The notes under the pieces were generated by a model. The model was not told the origin of the DNA, searched no databases, and saw only the letters and a program-made list of their open reading frames with translations. The position numbers and the translations under genes were made by a program. Shown here one piece after another: positions 1 to 6,679 of a DNA stretch of 22,830 bases (its first letter is position 1; every line of letters begins with the position of its first letter). The DNA is from a virus, in IMG/VR virus record IMGVR_UViG_3300042561_001692, positions 1 to 22,830 of that record; one strand, written 5' to 3'.

Positions 1-524
1 GCAGGGACGGGTGCGGCTTGAGCCACGGGAGCTGGAGAACCAAAAATTCCAACTCCTTTTTGATAAGTTGCCTTATCTAAAGGATTGAAATAAAAGTTGC
101 TTTGGCCAGGGATTGGAGTGTAATCTCCTTGCTTCCTGTTCCCGTAGGCTGCAACACCTCGGAACGATTGAGCGCCCTTGGACCTTTGGAACTGTTCACC
201 CACTAAAGCTGGGTTGTTGACGATATTGCGTAATCGATCAAACTCAGCTTGACCGCCAAGAACCTTTGCTCCGAAGGAAGGGTCGGCTAATTGCTGCATT
301 GAATAATCAAATACAGCTTCGTATTGCCCAGGGGATTTGGCGATGTTGCGAATGTCAACACCACCCCAGCCACCTTGCAGGCGGCGAGCAAGAACATTGG
401 CTGCCACTGCAGCAACATCCTGGCCTTTGCCTCCACGGAAACCTTCCAATCCGGAAAGCACAGTAAGAGTGTTTAACTCTTCTGGCTTTAAACCAAAAAG
501 TTGTTGTACGGTCCTGGGTGCCAT
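1..524 (-). CDS. SleB-like cell wall hydrolase (Hydrolase_2 type), C-terminus cut by window edge
   Basis: The first 174 codons of a gene that runs off position 1. I translated it from the ATG at 524; AGAGGAGG lies just upstream and its start is 2 bases after the TAA of the preceding gene. The N-terminal half resembles the SleB/Hydrolase_2 fold: a Glu at about residue 27 (SGLEGFRGG) followed by the helix DVAAVAANVLARRL (37-50), then SPGQYEAV (64-71), matching the family's pattern of catalytic Glu, AVA..vlNR helix and pGQF. A later stretch, FRGVAAYGN (121-129) and GQSNFYFNP (140-148), fits the family's end. After residue 160 it becomes Pro/Ala-rich. In this family such enzymes cleave peptidoglycan; here a virion-associated lysin or endolysin is likely. 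The family call comes from motif reading only, and the C-terminal domain is unseen. Confidence 0.55.
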   Translation of the reverse strand, partial: MAPRTVQQLFGLKPEELNTLTVLSGLEGFRGGKGQDVAAVAANVLARRLQGGWGGVDIRNIAKSPGQYEAVFDYSMQQLADPSFGAKVLGGQAEFDRLRNIVNNPALVGEQFQRSKGAQSFRGVAAYGNRKQGDYTPIPGQSNFYFNPLDKATYQKGVGIFGSPAPVAQAAPVP

Positions 525-526
525 TA

Positions 527-1819
527 TTAGGACCTCCTCTTTAACTTCTGTAGGAGTTGGTAAGCAACCCCAGGATTTTCCGTTGCCCACTGATTCAAGG
601 CTTCCGGTGTCATCCCACTTGCACCTCCAAGATCTTGCAGCTGTCTCTGAAGAACTTGATCCTTCAGCATGCTCCTACCCAATTGCTGCTGGCCCTCATA
701 GAAGGAAGAAAGGGGGACACTTGTAGGAGCAGCGTACTGCTGAGCAGCGTTAAGTACTTCTTGAGAGAGTGCGCGTTCTTGAACATTTTGACGTTGTGCG
801 GGGACACCGGCCCCAGTAGACACAACTCCAGGTCCTAATGATGTGGGTGCTGAAGGGGTCTGTCGTCCGGCTTGCGATCCCGCCCCTGCCCCCGAAAGCG
901 GAGGAGGGAGGATCGGTGCTGGTGGCGAAGTACCACCAACAGGAGTCTGACCCATTCCTTGATATTGCGCAAAGCGAAATGACCGATCTCTTGCGCCGCT
1001 GTAATCAGGTGCTAATTCCCCAGGATTAACAACTGGTCTGTTTTGAATTGGTGTAACGCGTGGATCTTTGCGTGGGTCATAAACCAATCCTTGATCCTGA
1101 AGAATCCCGGTTAAACCACGACTTGCTTCGATCAAAGGTGTGGGATCTGCCAGGCCCCATGCCATACCACCCATTCCGCCAAGGGCTGTTGCACCACGCA
1201 AACCAGTTGCACCACCGGGAGCCAGATTGCGAACTAAACTTCCAACTTGACCAAAACCAGATTGTCCTGTTAAAGCACGCGCTGCTTTTTCAGAGGTGCC
1301 ACCAAACTGCTTCAGGAATTCACGACGCAAAGCAGGGTCACGCATGAAAGGTCCACCGAATCCGGTTGGGCTGACCAGTGCTCCCTGAAGACCTGTAGCA
1401 ACTTGACGTGCGCCTTGTACTGCATCACCAATGACAGGTGCTTTAAGGGCTCCTGTTGCATACTGCTGAACGCTACGGGCAAGTTGTGGCGCAGAACCTG
1501 CAGCTTCCTGAATGGCTCGATTAACAATACCAGCCTGAGCCGAACGCTGAAGACCAGCTGGCATCCCCGCCACGTCGGTAATCAGACCAGTAAAACGAGC
1601 TGGGATATTGCCAAAGCTTGCACCTGCAAACTGACTAGGCAATCCACGCTGGAGAACATTTTCAGCCTGTGCGGCCAGTGCTCTGTACGTTTGTGGGTTG
1701 GTTGCTGTGTCAGCAACCTGCTTAACAACCTTAGGTGCTGCCTTAGCGCCAAACCCCTGGACAGCCCGCAGAGCTGCTGGGCCACCACGCATGAACATCT
1801 GGAGAAATGCGTTACCCAT
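527..1819 (-). CDS. Ala/Gly-rich virion-module protein of unknown function, 430 aa
   Basis: I do not recognise this protein. I chose the ATG at 1819, which shares one base with the upstream stop (TAATG). A TTG at 1828 would add three residues but has no room for a ribosome binding site. The N-terminal 250 residues are Ala/Gly-rich and mildly hydrophobic (AALRAVQGFGAKAAPK; GATALGGMGGMAWGLADP), like membrane-active or structural phage proteins. A Pro-rich linker follows (PAPILPPPLSG), then a Gln-rich helical end (QQQLGRSMLKDQVLQRQLQ). Its last codons supply the GAGGAGG used by the SleB-like gene. Its position between a possible connector and a wall hydrolase suggests a tail or ejection-linked virion protein. 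That is inference. Confidence 0.75.
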   Translation of the reverse strand: MGNAFLQMFMRGGPAALRAVQGFGAKAAPKVVKQVADTATNPQTYRALAAQAENVLQRGLPSQFAGASFGNIPARFTGLITDVAGMPAGLQRSAQAGIVNRAIQEAAGSAPQLARSVQQYATGALKAPVIGDAVQGARQVATGLQGALVSPTGFGGPFMRDPALRREFLKQFGGTSEKAARALTGQSGFGQVGSLVRNLAPGGATGLRGATALGGMGGMAWGLADPTPLIEASRGLTGILQDQGLVYDPRKDPRVTPIQNRPVVNPGELAPDYSGARDRSFRFAQYQGMGQTPVGGTSPPAPILPPPLSGAGAGSQAGRQTPSAPTSLGPGVVSTGAGVPAQRQNVQERALSQEVLNAAQQYAAPTSVPLSSFYEGQQQLGRSMLKDQVLQRQLQDLGGASGMTPEALNQWATENPGVAYQLLQKLKRRS

Positions 1820-2280
1820 TAGCGCCAAGCCTCATGAAGATAAATACGAGAACCCACTGCAGTATCAGCTGGACCAGGTAGAGCTTGAATAAATTCCGCA
1901 CCTGATCGCTCATATCGATACCTGGCTTGGAAGGGATCCTTGTAGTTTGGAACATACAAGATGTTGGCTAAACGATCTGTTTCATACAGGTAGATCTCAT
2001 TCCAAACCTTAAGGGCTTCCTTGGCGTTACTCGACCGAATTGTACGGTCAACGTCACCAGCGATGCTTTCTAAACGCGTGGAAGGAGATGTTGCTACTTC
2101 TGTTTTCTTTTCTGCGGTATCACAACGACCAATCTGGATGATAATCTTGTCGTAAAAATATGAATCCGGGACTGTATTCATAGCCTCTTCCAGACGAGCG
2201 TAATCACCCGCCGGGACAGAAACTGTGAAGTAACCCAGGTGATACCTGACCCTACTTTTATCGAAGTCAGATAATTGCAC
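1819..2280 (-). CDS. Possible head-completion/connector protein, 153 aa
   Basis: Starts at GTG 2280; an in-frame TGA lies a few codons upstream, so no earlier start is available, and the Shine-Dalgarno is poor. The protein has normal globular composition, unlike most of its neighbours: an N-terminal DFDKSRVRYHLGY, then VPAGDYARLEEAM, a middle rich in charged residues, and a Tyr-rich end. Size, lack of repeats and place downstream of capsid genes would suit a head-tail connector or head-completion protein, but no diagnostic motif is visible. Its stop overlaps the start of the next gene (TAATG), so translation is probably coupled. A TATAATTA octamer lies 23 bases upstream of the start. Confidence 0.7.
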   Translation of the reverse strand: MQLSDFDKSRVRYHLGYFTVSVPAGDYARLEEAMNTVPDSYFYDKIIIQIGRCDTAEKKTEVATSPSTRLESIAGDVDRTIRSSNAKEALKVWNEIYLYETDRLANILYVPNYKDPFQARYRYERSGAEFIQALPGPADTAVGSRIYLHEAWR

Positions 2281-2302
2281 TTCTATCGTCCAGCATCAAT
2301 TA

Positions 2303-2308
2303 ATTATA
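2303..2308 (-). promoter_or_regulatory. TATAAT-like element upstream of the 153-aa gene
   Basis: The minus strand reads TATAATTA ending 23 bases before the GTG at 2280, in one of the longer intergenic gaps. No convincing -35 hexamer is visible 16-18 bases upstream. It matches an octamer seen in other gaps of this cluster. Promoter function is inference. Confidence 0.25.
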
Positions 2309-2323
2309 GTTCTAGAAAATCAA

Positions 2324-3070
2324 TCACAGCCGAAAGAATTGGTTTGTGGCATAGCGTTGACCCTGGAGATATGGATCTTCACCGGTAAATTGTGAAAGGA
2401 AGTTTTTAGGTGTCAACACTTGCTGCATCATGCCGCCAATTAAACCTTCCTTCATTTGCTCCATAAGTGTCTTAGGTTTTTCTTTCTCCCCAAGAACACT
2501 GATCAACGCATCAATCAACTGACCTTGCTGAGTTTTATTTGCAATTTCATTCTCAACAAAAGCTTGGGCTAGTGCTTGAGATGTGGCTGAATCTCCCCCA
2601 AAGCTTGCATCACTTTTGCGTGTTGTTGCAGCTTGAGGAAGCTCGCTCAAGTGAAATGTTTGAAGCTCATAAGGGCCAGTGCGCAACACGGAAACGTTTC
2701 CAGCATTTCCCATGCCAGCATGAGTAGAAATAGAACCTTGGCCAAGAAAGCGTAATGCGGTGCCTTCGGGAAAAGCGTAATCTTCTCCCCCGTGATTCGT
2801 AGTAGCACCAGGGACAGGAGCTTCCCTAGGACCCATGCGACTTGTGATTTGTGTCGCAGGATTTAAAGTAAAACCTTGTTTTTCTGGATTATAAACAGAA
2901 CGCCACTGCTCTTCGTTGGGTAAACGAAATTGCAAAAACTGTCCAATATCTTTACGTGCAATTGAAAGGGGAATTCGTTTCCCGTCTTTGGTTAATTCAA
3001 AATGAGCATGGGGACCACTGGAACGACCAGTGGAGCCAACCTTACCTTTGTATAGAGCTGGACCGGCCAT
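2324..3070 (-). CDS. M23-family (LytM-type) metallopeptidase with permuted motif order, 248 aa
   Basis: Likely zinc-dependent peptidoglycan endopeptidase of the virion. In ordinary M23 domains the HxxxD zinc motif comes first, a YaHLS histidine follows, and a VGSTGxSxGPHLHFE block with HxH closes the domain. Here the closing block is at the very N-terminus: GKVGSTGRSSGPHAHFEL at residues 9-26, with H21 and H23. The opening block follows: ITSRMGPRE (75-83), NHGGEDYAFPEGT (92-104) with H93 and D97, then TFHLSEL (138-144) with H140. All four blocks needed for catalysis are present, so it may be active. A C-terminal helical tail (about 160-248) has no counterpart in the family. The ATG at 3070 sits just after a terminator, so an upstream domain is not missing. 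A purely structural, inactive relative is the alternative. Confidence 0.8.
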   Translation of the reverse strand: MAGPALYKGKVGSTGRSSGPHAHFELTKDGKRIPLSIARKDIGQFLQFRLPNEEQWRSVYNPEKQGFTLNPATQITSRMGPREAPVPGATTNHGGEDYAFPEGTALRFLGQGSISTHAGMGNAGNVSVLRTGPYELQTFHLSELPQAATTRKSDASFGGDSATSQALAQAFVENEIANKTQQGQLIDALISVLGEKEKPKTLMEQMKEGLIGGMMQQVLTPKNFLSQFTGEDPYLQGQRYATNQFFRL

Positions 3071-3093
3071 ATACTTTTCTTTTTATTGTAAAA

Positions 3094-3119
3094 CGAAAAA
3101 ACCCCTGGTTTCCCAGGGG
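3094..3119 (-). terminator. Rho-independent terminator after the SH3/HhH gene
   Basis: On the minus strand a perfect 7-bp GC-rich stem (CCCCTGG at 3119-3113 pairing with CCAGGGG at 3108-3102, loop GAAA) is followed at once by TTTTTT and then CGTTTT. It lies 20 bases downstream of the stop of the SH3/HhH gene and 24 bases before the M23 gene start. This is the only convincing intrinsic terminator in the window. It probably lowers, rather than stops, expression of the lysin end of the cluster. Confidence 0.8.
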
Positions 3120-3138
3120 CTAGAAGCGTAAGATGTAA

Positions 3139-3567
3139 TTAAACTCGGATCAAGTCAGCTGCCAATACGGCGTCCCAATCAACACGTTTGATCTGCCTGA
3201 GCTGCTCTAAGTTGTTGAACCTCTCACCCGATAAGGACATCTGAAGGTCTTTGATTTCTCGGGCAGTCTTCAAACCAATACCCTTAATATGATCTGCGAT
3301 CATTTGGGCGGTGGCGGAATTGATGTTCAACCGCGTTTCCGGAGGAAAAGAGCGGGGTTCCTCTTGTGCAGCCTTGTCTTTAATCTGAAGAGTTTTTACT
3401 TTTTTGGTTGCCGATTCGTCAGGAATAAGTTCAGACTTGTAAGCGGTATAAACGCGACCGTCTTGGTCTTCGACCATGAACCAATCGCCGTTATCCCACT
3501 CGCTAACGATCTTTACACGCGCACCTGTTTTTTTGTGCTGGTAAAGCATTTCGGCAACAGTAGACAT
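3139..3567 (-). CDS. SH3-like plus helix-hairpin-helix (ComEA-type) protein, 142 aa
   Basis: ATG start at 3567. The N-terminal part (about 7-50) looks like a small beta-barrel of SH3/KOW type: HKKTGARVKIVSEW, DWFMVEDQDGRVY, then YKSELIP. A charged linker (51-75) leads to a C-terminal helix-hairpin-helix unit: RLNINSATAQMIADHIKGIG (79-98) with the KGIG hairpin, then FNNLEQLRQIKRV (117-129). This follows the NiNtA...GIG...F.sleeL pattern of ComEA-like DNA-binding repeats. In known families that repeat contacts DNA backbone without sequence specificity. Its place among head genes suggests a head or connector component touching packaged DNA; this is inference. The leader is a perfect hairpin, and a terminator follows. 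Confidence 0.75.
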   Translation of the reverse strand: MSTVAEMLYQHKKTGARVKIVSEWDNGDWFMVEDQDGRVYTAYKSELIPDESATKKVKTLQIKDKAAQEEPRSFPPETRLNINSATAQMIADHIKGIGLKTAREIKDLQMSLSGERFNNLEQLRQIKRVDWDAVLAADLIRV

Positions 3568-3590
3568 AGGACCAGAAGTTATCTGGTCCT
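3568..3590 (-). repeat. Perfect inverted repeat abutting the SH3/HhH start codon
   Basis: AGGACCAG (3568-3575) and CTGGTCCT (3583-3590) form an 8-bp perfect stem with a 7-base loop, ending on the base directly before the ATG at 3567. There is no T-run after it on either strand, so it is not a standard terminator. The only Shine-Dalgarno-like AGGA upstream of the gene lies inside the distal arm. It could control translation initiation, be an RNA processing site, or bind a protein. Confidence 0.6.
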
Positions 3591-3602
3591 AGTTTAACTC
3601 AA

Positions 3603-4400
3603 TCAGCTGACTGTGCGGCCCAGGAGATAGCCGTCGATGTCTTCGTAGCCAGGGGCTTCATCCGGCTGGATGTAGCACACTTCAACCACGAAGTAGCCCT
3701 TGCGGCCAGCGTTGGCATCATCGCTAGAGATGTACCAACCACCCGAAGTAGTGGTGCCGGTGGTGGTGCCACGGGCGAACACCTTGAAGGTGGTGGCGCT
3801 GGTCAGCTGTTCATAGATGACGGTAGGGCCAACGGTACCGGTAGCAACCAGCAGTGGGTTGGCGCTGTAAGCAGCGGAGCCAGCGGCGAAGAAGATCTCG
3901 CCACCCTGGGAACCAGAAGTAGTCGAGGTCAGGTTGGCCTGACCAACAGCTTCGCCATCACCAGAGACAGACACAGGAGCGTTGCTGCTGCTACGGCAGA
4001 AGGTGATCACGTTGCCGGTGGCAGCGTACACACCAGAGGACACGCGGCCGTCACCCCAACCGGAAGCCACGGAAATGGTGGCGCGGTAGACGTAAGCAGG
4101 CAGAGTGGTGTTGCCGGAAATCACCATGCCGGTGATGTCGGGGCGAGTGTCGTCCTGGCGATAAGGCGAAGGAACGATCACATCACCGGTAGCGGTGATC
4201 GCAGTACCAGAGGCACTGGACACAGCCACGTAACCGCGCTGCTGGAAGTAGCGATAGCCAGGGATGGCCAGAACAGAGGTAGGGCCGCCTTTGGAGGCAT
4301 TATTGGCACCACCGTCGTTGGTATCAATGTTTTTGTACCAACCGTTCAGGGGTTCTGCCCAGTTACCTGGGTAGATTTTCTTAGCGGACAAATAAGTCAT
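3603..4400 (-). CDS. Candidate capsid decoration or head-fibre protein, 265 aa
   Basis: ATG at 4400 with AGGGA about 9 bases upstream, 34 bases after the major capsid gene. The sequence is strongly beta-type and rich in Thr, Ser, Gly and Ala (TSATTFKVFARGTTTGTTTS at about 200-220), has no coiled coil, and begins with MTYLSAKKIYPGNW. I do not recognise a named family. Its place directly after the capsid gene, and its use of the same restricted GC-rich synonymous codons as that gene, suggest a high-copy virion protein such as a decoration protein or head fibre. A tail fibre fragment is less likely given its position and length. Confidence 0.7.
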   Translation of the reverse strand: MTYLSAKKIYPGNWAEPLNGWYKNIDTNDGGANNASKGGPTSVLAIPGYRYFQQRGYVAVSSASGTAITATGDVIVPSPYRQDDTRPDITGMVISGNTTLPAYVYRATISVASGWGDGRVSSGVYAATGNVITFCRSSSNAPVSVSGDGEAVGQANLTSTTSGSQGGEIFFAAGSAAYSANPLLVATGTVGPTVIYEQLTSATTFKVFARGTTTGTTTSGGWYISSDDANAGRKGYFVVEVCYIQPDEAPGYEDIDGYLLGRTVS

Positions 4401-4434
4401 TTATCTTTCCCTATGTTTGTATGTTGCTTAGTTA

Positions 4435-5598
4435 TCAAACGTCGCCGTCATCAGACACAAAGCTGTAAGCGGTGGTAACAAAATCCTTGTTCAGAATCTC
4501 GAAACCAGCGTACAGTTGCCAGATGAGGATGATGAAACGGCTGAAGTCGTCGTTGTTGTTGATGAGAACCTGAGCGTTCGGACCGCCGATGCCCACGCCA
4601 ACGGCCTGAGGACCGAAGAAGTAACCCTGAGCAACCTCTTGGTTGGCATAAGGGGCAGCACCGGTGAAGGAGGCAGAGACGTTCTTGGTCGGGAAGTTGG
4701 TCGACTCGAAGAACTTGACGCCTTCAAACTGAACGCCAGTAGGCATCACGGGCTCACCAGCCAGGAAGTAGCCCTGACCAGCCTGGGGACCCATGTAGAA
4801 GCTGGCGTTGTTAGGCATCATGGGGTTGCCCATGTACATGCCTTGACCAGGGTTACCAGCGTAACGAGCGATCTCACGGAAGTCAGGATCACGACGCAGG
4901 TGCATCATGAAGGTGGGATCACAGATGCAACGATACAGACCATCAGAGAAGGTCGGAACGTTGCGCTTGCGCAGGTCCTTAACAACGGTCAGCAGGTCAG
5001 TGCGAACCGAGAACTGCTGAAGATCAGCGGTGTACTCAGCGCTGCTATAGGTGATTTGACCAGAAGAGTTCTTGGCCTTGCTACCAGGGAAGTAGTAACC
5101 GCCTTGGGTGGTAGAAGCTTCACCGTTGGCTTCGGCTTTGGCAAGTTCATCAATGAACACGCGATCGCGCCAGCGGCGATAGTCGTCGAGCAGGGTCAGA
5201 GAACCGATGCTCTGGTGGAACATGTTCAGGTTACCGGTGTCCAGCAGCAGACGCTGGGCGGTAATCAGAGTTTCACGAGCGATCTTGAAGGTGCTGGGCT
5301 GAGTAGGATCACCCGGATCTGCAGGGCCGGTGTACTCTTTGAGCACCACCAGGACCTTTTCCTTCGTGATGTTCCGGCTGTTGGCAGTACCGATGGTCTG
5401 GTCGGACACGCGCTCACGGCTGTCCTTGGTACCAGGGGTACCCCAGAACTTATAGCGATCCAGCTGAACAGTTTGACCGGGCTGACGGGTGAAGTCGTGA
5501 ACGACCACGGGCTCCACTGCCATTTCAGCAATGTAAGCAGGGTGCGGACGATAAAGTTCCGCACCTAAGATCTTTGGAAAGTCGTTATCAATAAACAC
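4435..5598 (-). CDS. Major capsid protein, N4 gp56-like, 387 aa
   Basis: The main shell protein of the head. Two blocks resemble the N4 gp56 family of HK97-fold capsid proteins: LYRCICDPTFMMHLRRDPDF (221-240) with the Y..vi.Pd...Lr.D pattern, and the C-terminal GPQAVGVGIGG (329-339) followed by DDFSRFIILIWQLYAGFEIL (350-369). No prohead protease or delta-domain is apparent. The start is GTG at 5598, with GGAGG at 5609-5613 and a rather long 10-base spacer; no in-frame ATG precedes it. Codon choice is restricted and GC-rich compared with most neighbours, as expected for the most abundant virion protein. It follows the scaffold candidate after a 118-base leader with two inverted repeats, which could carry its own promoter. 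The family assignment is from motifs; the role is supported by position as well. Confidence 0.85.
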   Translation of the reverse strand: MFIDNDFPKILGAELYRPHPAYIAEMAVEPVVVHDFTRQPGQTVQLDRYKFWGTPGTKDSRERVSDQTIGTANSRNITKEKVLVVLKEYTGPADPGDPTQPSTFKIARETLITAQRLLLDTGNLNMFHQSIGSLTLLDDYRRWRDRVFIDELAKAEANGEASTTQGGYYFPGSKAKNSSGQITYSSAEYTADLQQFSVRTDLLTVVKDLRKRNVPTFSDGLYRCICDPTFMMHLRRDPDFREIARYAGNPGQGMYMGNPMMPNNASFYMGPQAGQGYFLAGEPVMPTGVQFEGVKFFESTNFPTKNVSASFTGAAPYANQEVAQGYFFGPQAVGVGIGGPNAQVLINNNDDFSRFIILIWQLYAGFEILNKDFVTTAYSFVSDDGDV

Positions 5599-5650
5599 TG
5601 TTTGTTATCCTCCAGAATCTCAGGAAGGTAGTTTATCGGGTGAAAGATTC

Positions 5651-5666
5651 AGACATTGTTATGTCT
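5651..5666. repeat. Small inverted repeat in the capsid gene leader
   Basis: AGACAT (5651-5656) and ATGTCT (5661-5666) form a perfect 6-bp stem with a 4-base loop, about 50 bases upstream of the capsid start. No T-run follows. It may structure the leader mRNA. At this length chance is possible. Confidence 0.4.
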
Positions 5667-5682
5667 TATCTAACACAAATTT

Positions 5683-5716
5683 TAGCAGTCGATAATTTAT
5701 CAATTAATGACTGCTA
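5683..5716. repeat. 8-bp inverted repeat between scaffold and capsid genes
   Basis: TAGCAGTC (5683-5690) and GACTGCTA (5709-5716) are perfect complements separated by 18 AT-rich bases, with the distal arm starting right after the scaffold stop codon. On the minus strand the second arm runs into TAAAATTTG rather than a T-run, so it is a poor terminator. It may be an mRNA end or processing structure, or an operator for the highly expressed capsid gene. Confidence 0.5.
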
Positions 5717-6679
5717 TTACTCCATCACGAACAGTTTGTTCGCAACGACTTGAGGCTGAGCCTGATTCAGAACACGCCAGGCATTCTGAGGATCACGAGC
5801 CATCATGTCATTGAAGTCGCCCCAGAAATTGCCGGGTTGCTGAGGAGCAGCGGCTGCAGGAGGAGCGGGCATTTGGCCCAGCTCAGGCTGCATGATTTGC
5901 TGAGTGGGGTAACCAGGAGTTTCCAATTGAGCCTCGTTTTCGTAAACGGGATAGGGACCTTCCGGACCGAAGAACTTCAGCGTGTAATCGCTAAGAACAT
6001 CGGGGTTGGTCAGGATTTCGTTGTAGGCGAGATTTTCTTGATGCTCGTTTACAGCGAATTGAGCGTAGTTTTGAATTGTGTCACTTGCGCGATTTCCCCA
6101 CGCGACGGCGCTGTCCAGCATTGTTTCCAGCTGGAGTGCGTAGTTGTTCAGGATTGCCGGAGCTTCGATCCCGAACGCGTCCATCACCTGACGGCTGTCC
6201 TGGCTCATTCCCACCAGGTCCGCGATTGCCTCCAAGGATGGAGTCGAGGAGGTTTGGGAATAGCTGGGCGAGGATGCCTGGCTGGGATATGAGGTCGGCG
6301 CTGCCGATTGTGGCGTAACTTGGGGGTTGGTCAACCCGTAATTGGCCGGGGTATAGGTCGTCGGAGCCGACTGTTGACCCTGGAACGGGGATTGAACTGG
6401 TGCGCTCAGCAGGTTCACCACCTTGTTGAACGCCGATTCCCACGGATTCGAGATCGATTCCGCCCCCTGGACCGATGGGGATTGGGGGGCGTACTGAGAC
6501 GGGGCGGATTGGTAGCTGGGGCTCGCCTGGGGCACTGCTTGGGGGTAGCTGGTACCCACCTGATAAGCCACTGGAGCCGATGGCGCTTGGGGCGCTGCCA
6601 CCACGTAGCTGCTTGGAGCTACCGCTACGGGCGACGGTTGGCTCGTCTGTGGGATCGATTGGACGGTAGCGTCCTGCAT
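5717..6679 (-). CDS. Candidate scaffolding protein, 320 aa, N-terminus overlapping the portal gene
   Basis: Sits between portal and major capsid gene, the usual place for a scaffold. ATG at 6679 has AAGGAG at 6687-6692 with an ideal 7-base spacer; this site lies inside the portal reading frame. Residues 1-150 are low-complexity, rich in Pro, Ser, Gln, Ala and Tyr (SQPSPVAVAPSSYVVAAPQ). Residues 150-245 look helical (LNNYALQLETMLDSAV; IQNYAQFAVNEHQENL). A Pro/Gln linker follows, and a final helical unit (GDFNDMMARDPQNAWRVLNQ) is the sort of C-terminal capsid-binding segment scaffolds carry. The first 199 residues share DNA with the portal tail in another frame. The function is inferred from position and composition. 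Confidence 0.75.
   Translation of the reverse strand: MQDATVQSIPQTSQPSPVAVAPSSYVVAAPQAPSAPVAYQVGTSYPQAVPQASPSYQSAPSQYAPQSPSVQGAESISNPWESAFNKVVNLLSAPVQSPFQGQQSAPTTYTPANYGLTNPQVTPQSAAPTSYPSQASSPSYSQTSSTPSLEAIADLVGMSQDSRQVMDAFGIEAPAILNNYALQLETMLDSAVAWGNRASDTIQNYAQFAVNEHQENLAYNEILTNPDVLSDYTLKFFGPEGPYPVYENEAQLETPGYPTQQIMQPELGQMPAPPAAAAPQQPGNFWGDFNDMMARDPQNAWRVLNQAQPQVVANKLFVME

Noticed and set aside
1403-1822. Plus-strand 139-codon frame opposite the 430-residue gene
   Set aside because: Low-quality composition with many Cys and Trp, typical of a shadow frame, and opposite a well-coupled gene.
1820-1828. TTG start for the 430-residue gene
   Set aside because: GAGG abuts the TTG with no spacer, while the ATG at 1819 fits a TAATG coupling.
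4516-5568. 350-codon open frame on the plus strand across the capsid gene
   Set aside because: It is the mirror of a codon-biased capsid gene that avoids CTA, TTA and TCA. The capsid frame has clear family motifs; the antisense protein has none and lacks neighbours on its strand.
5683-5716. Terminator between scaffold and capsid genes
   Set aside because: The stem is followed by AAAATTTG on the minus strand, not a T-run, and the loop is long. It is kept only as an inverted repeat.
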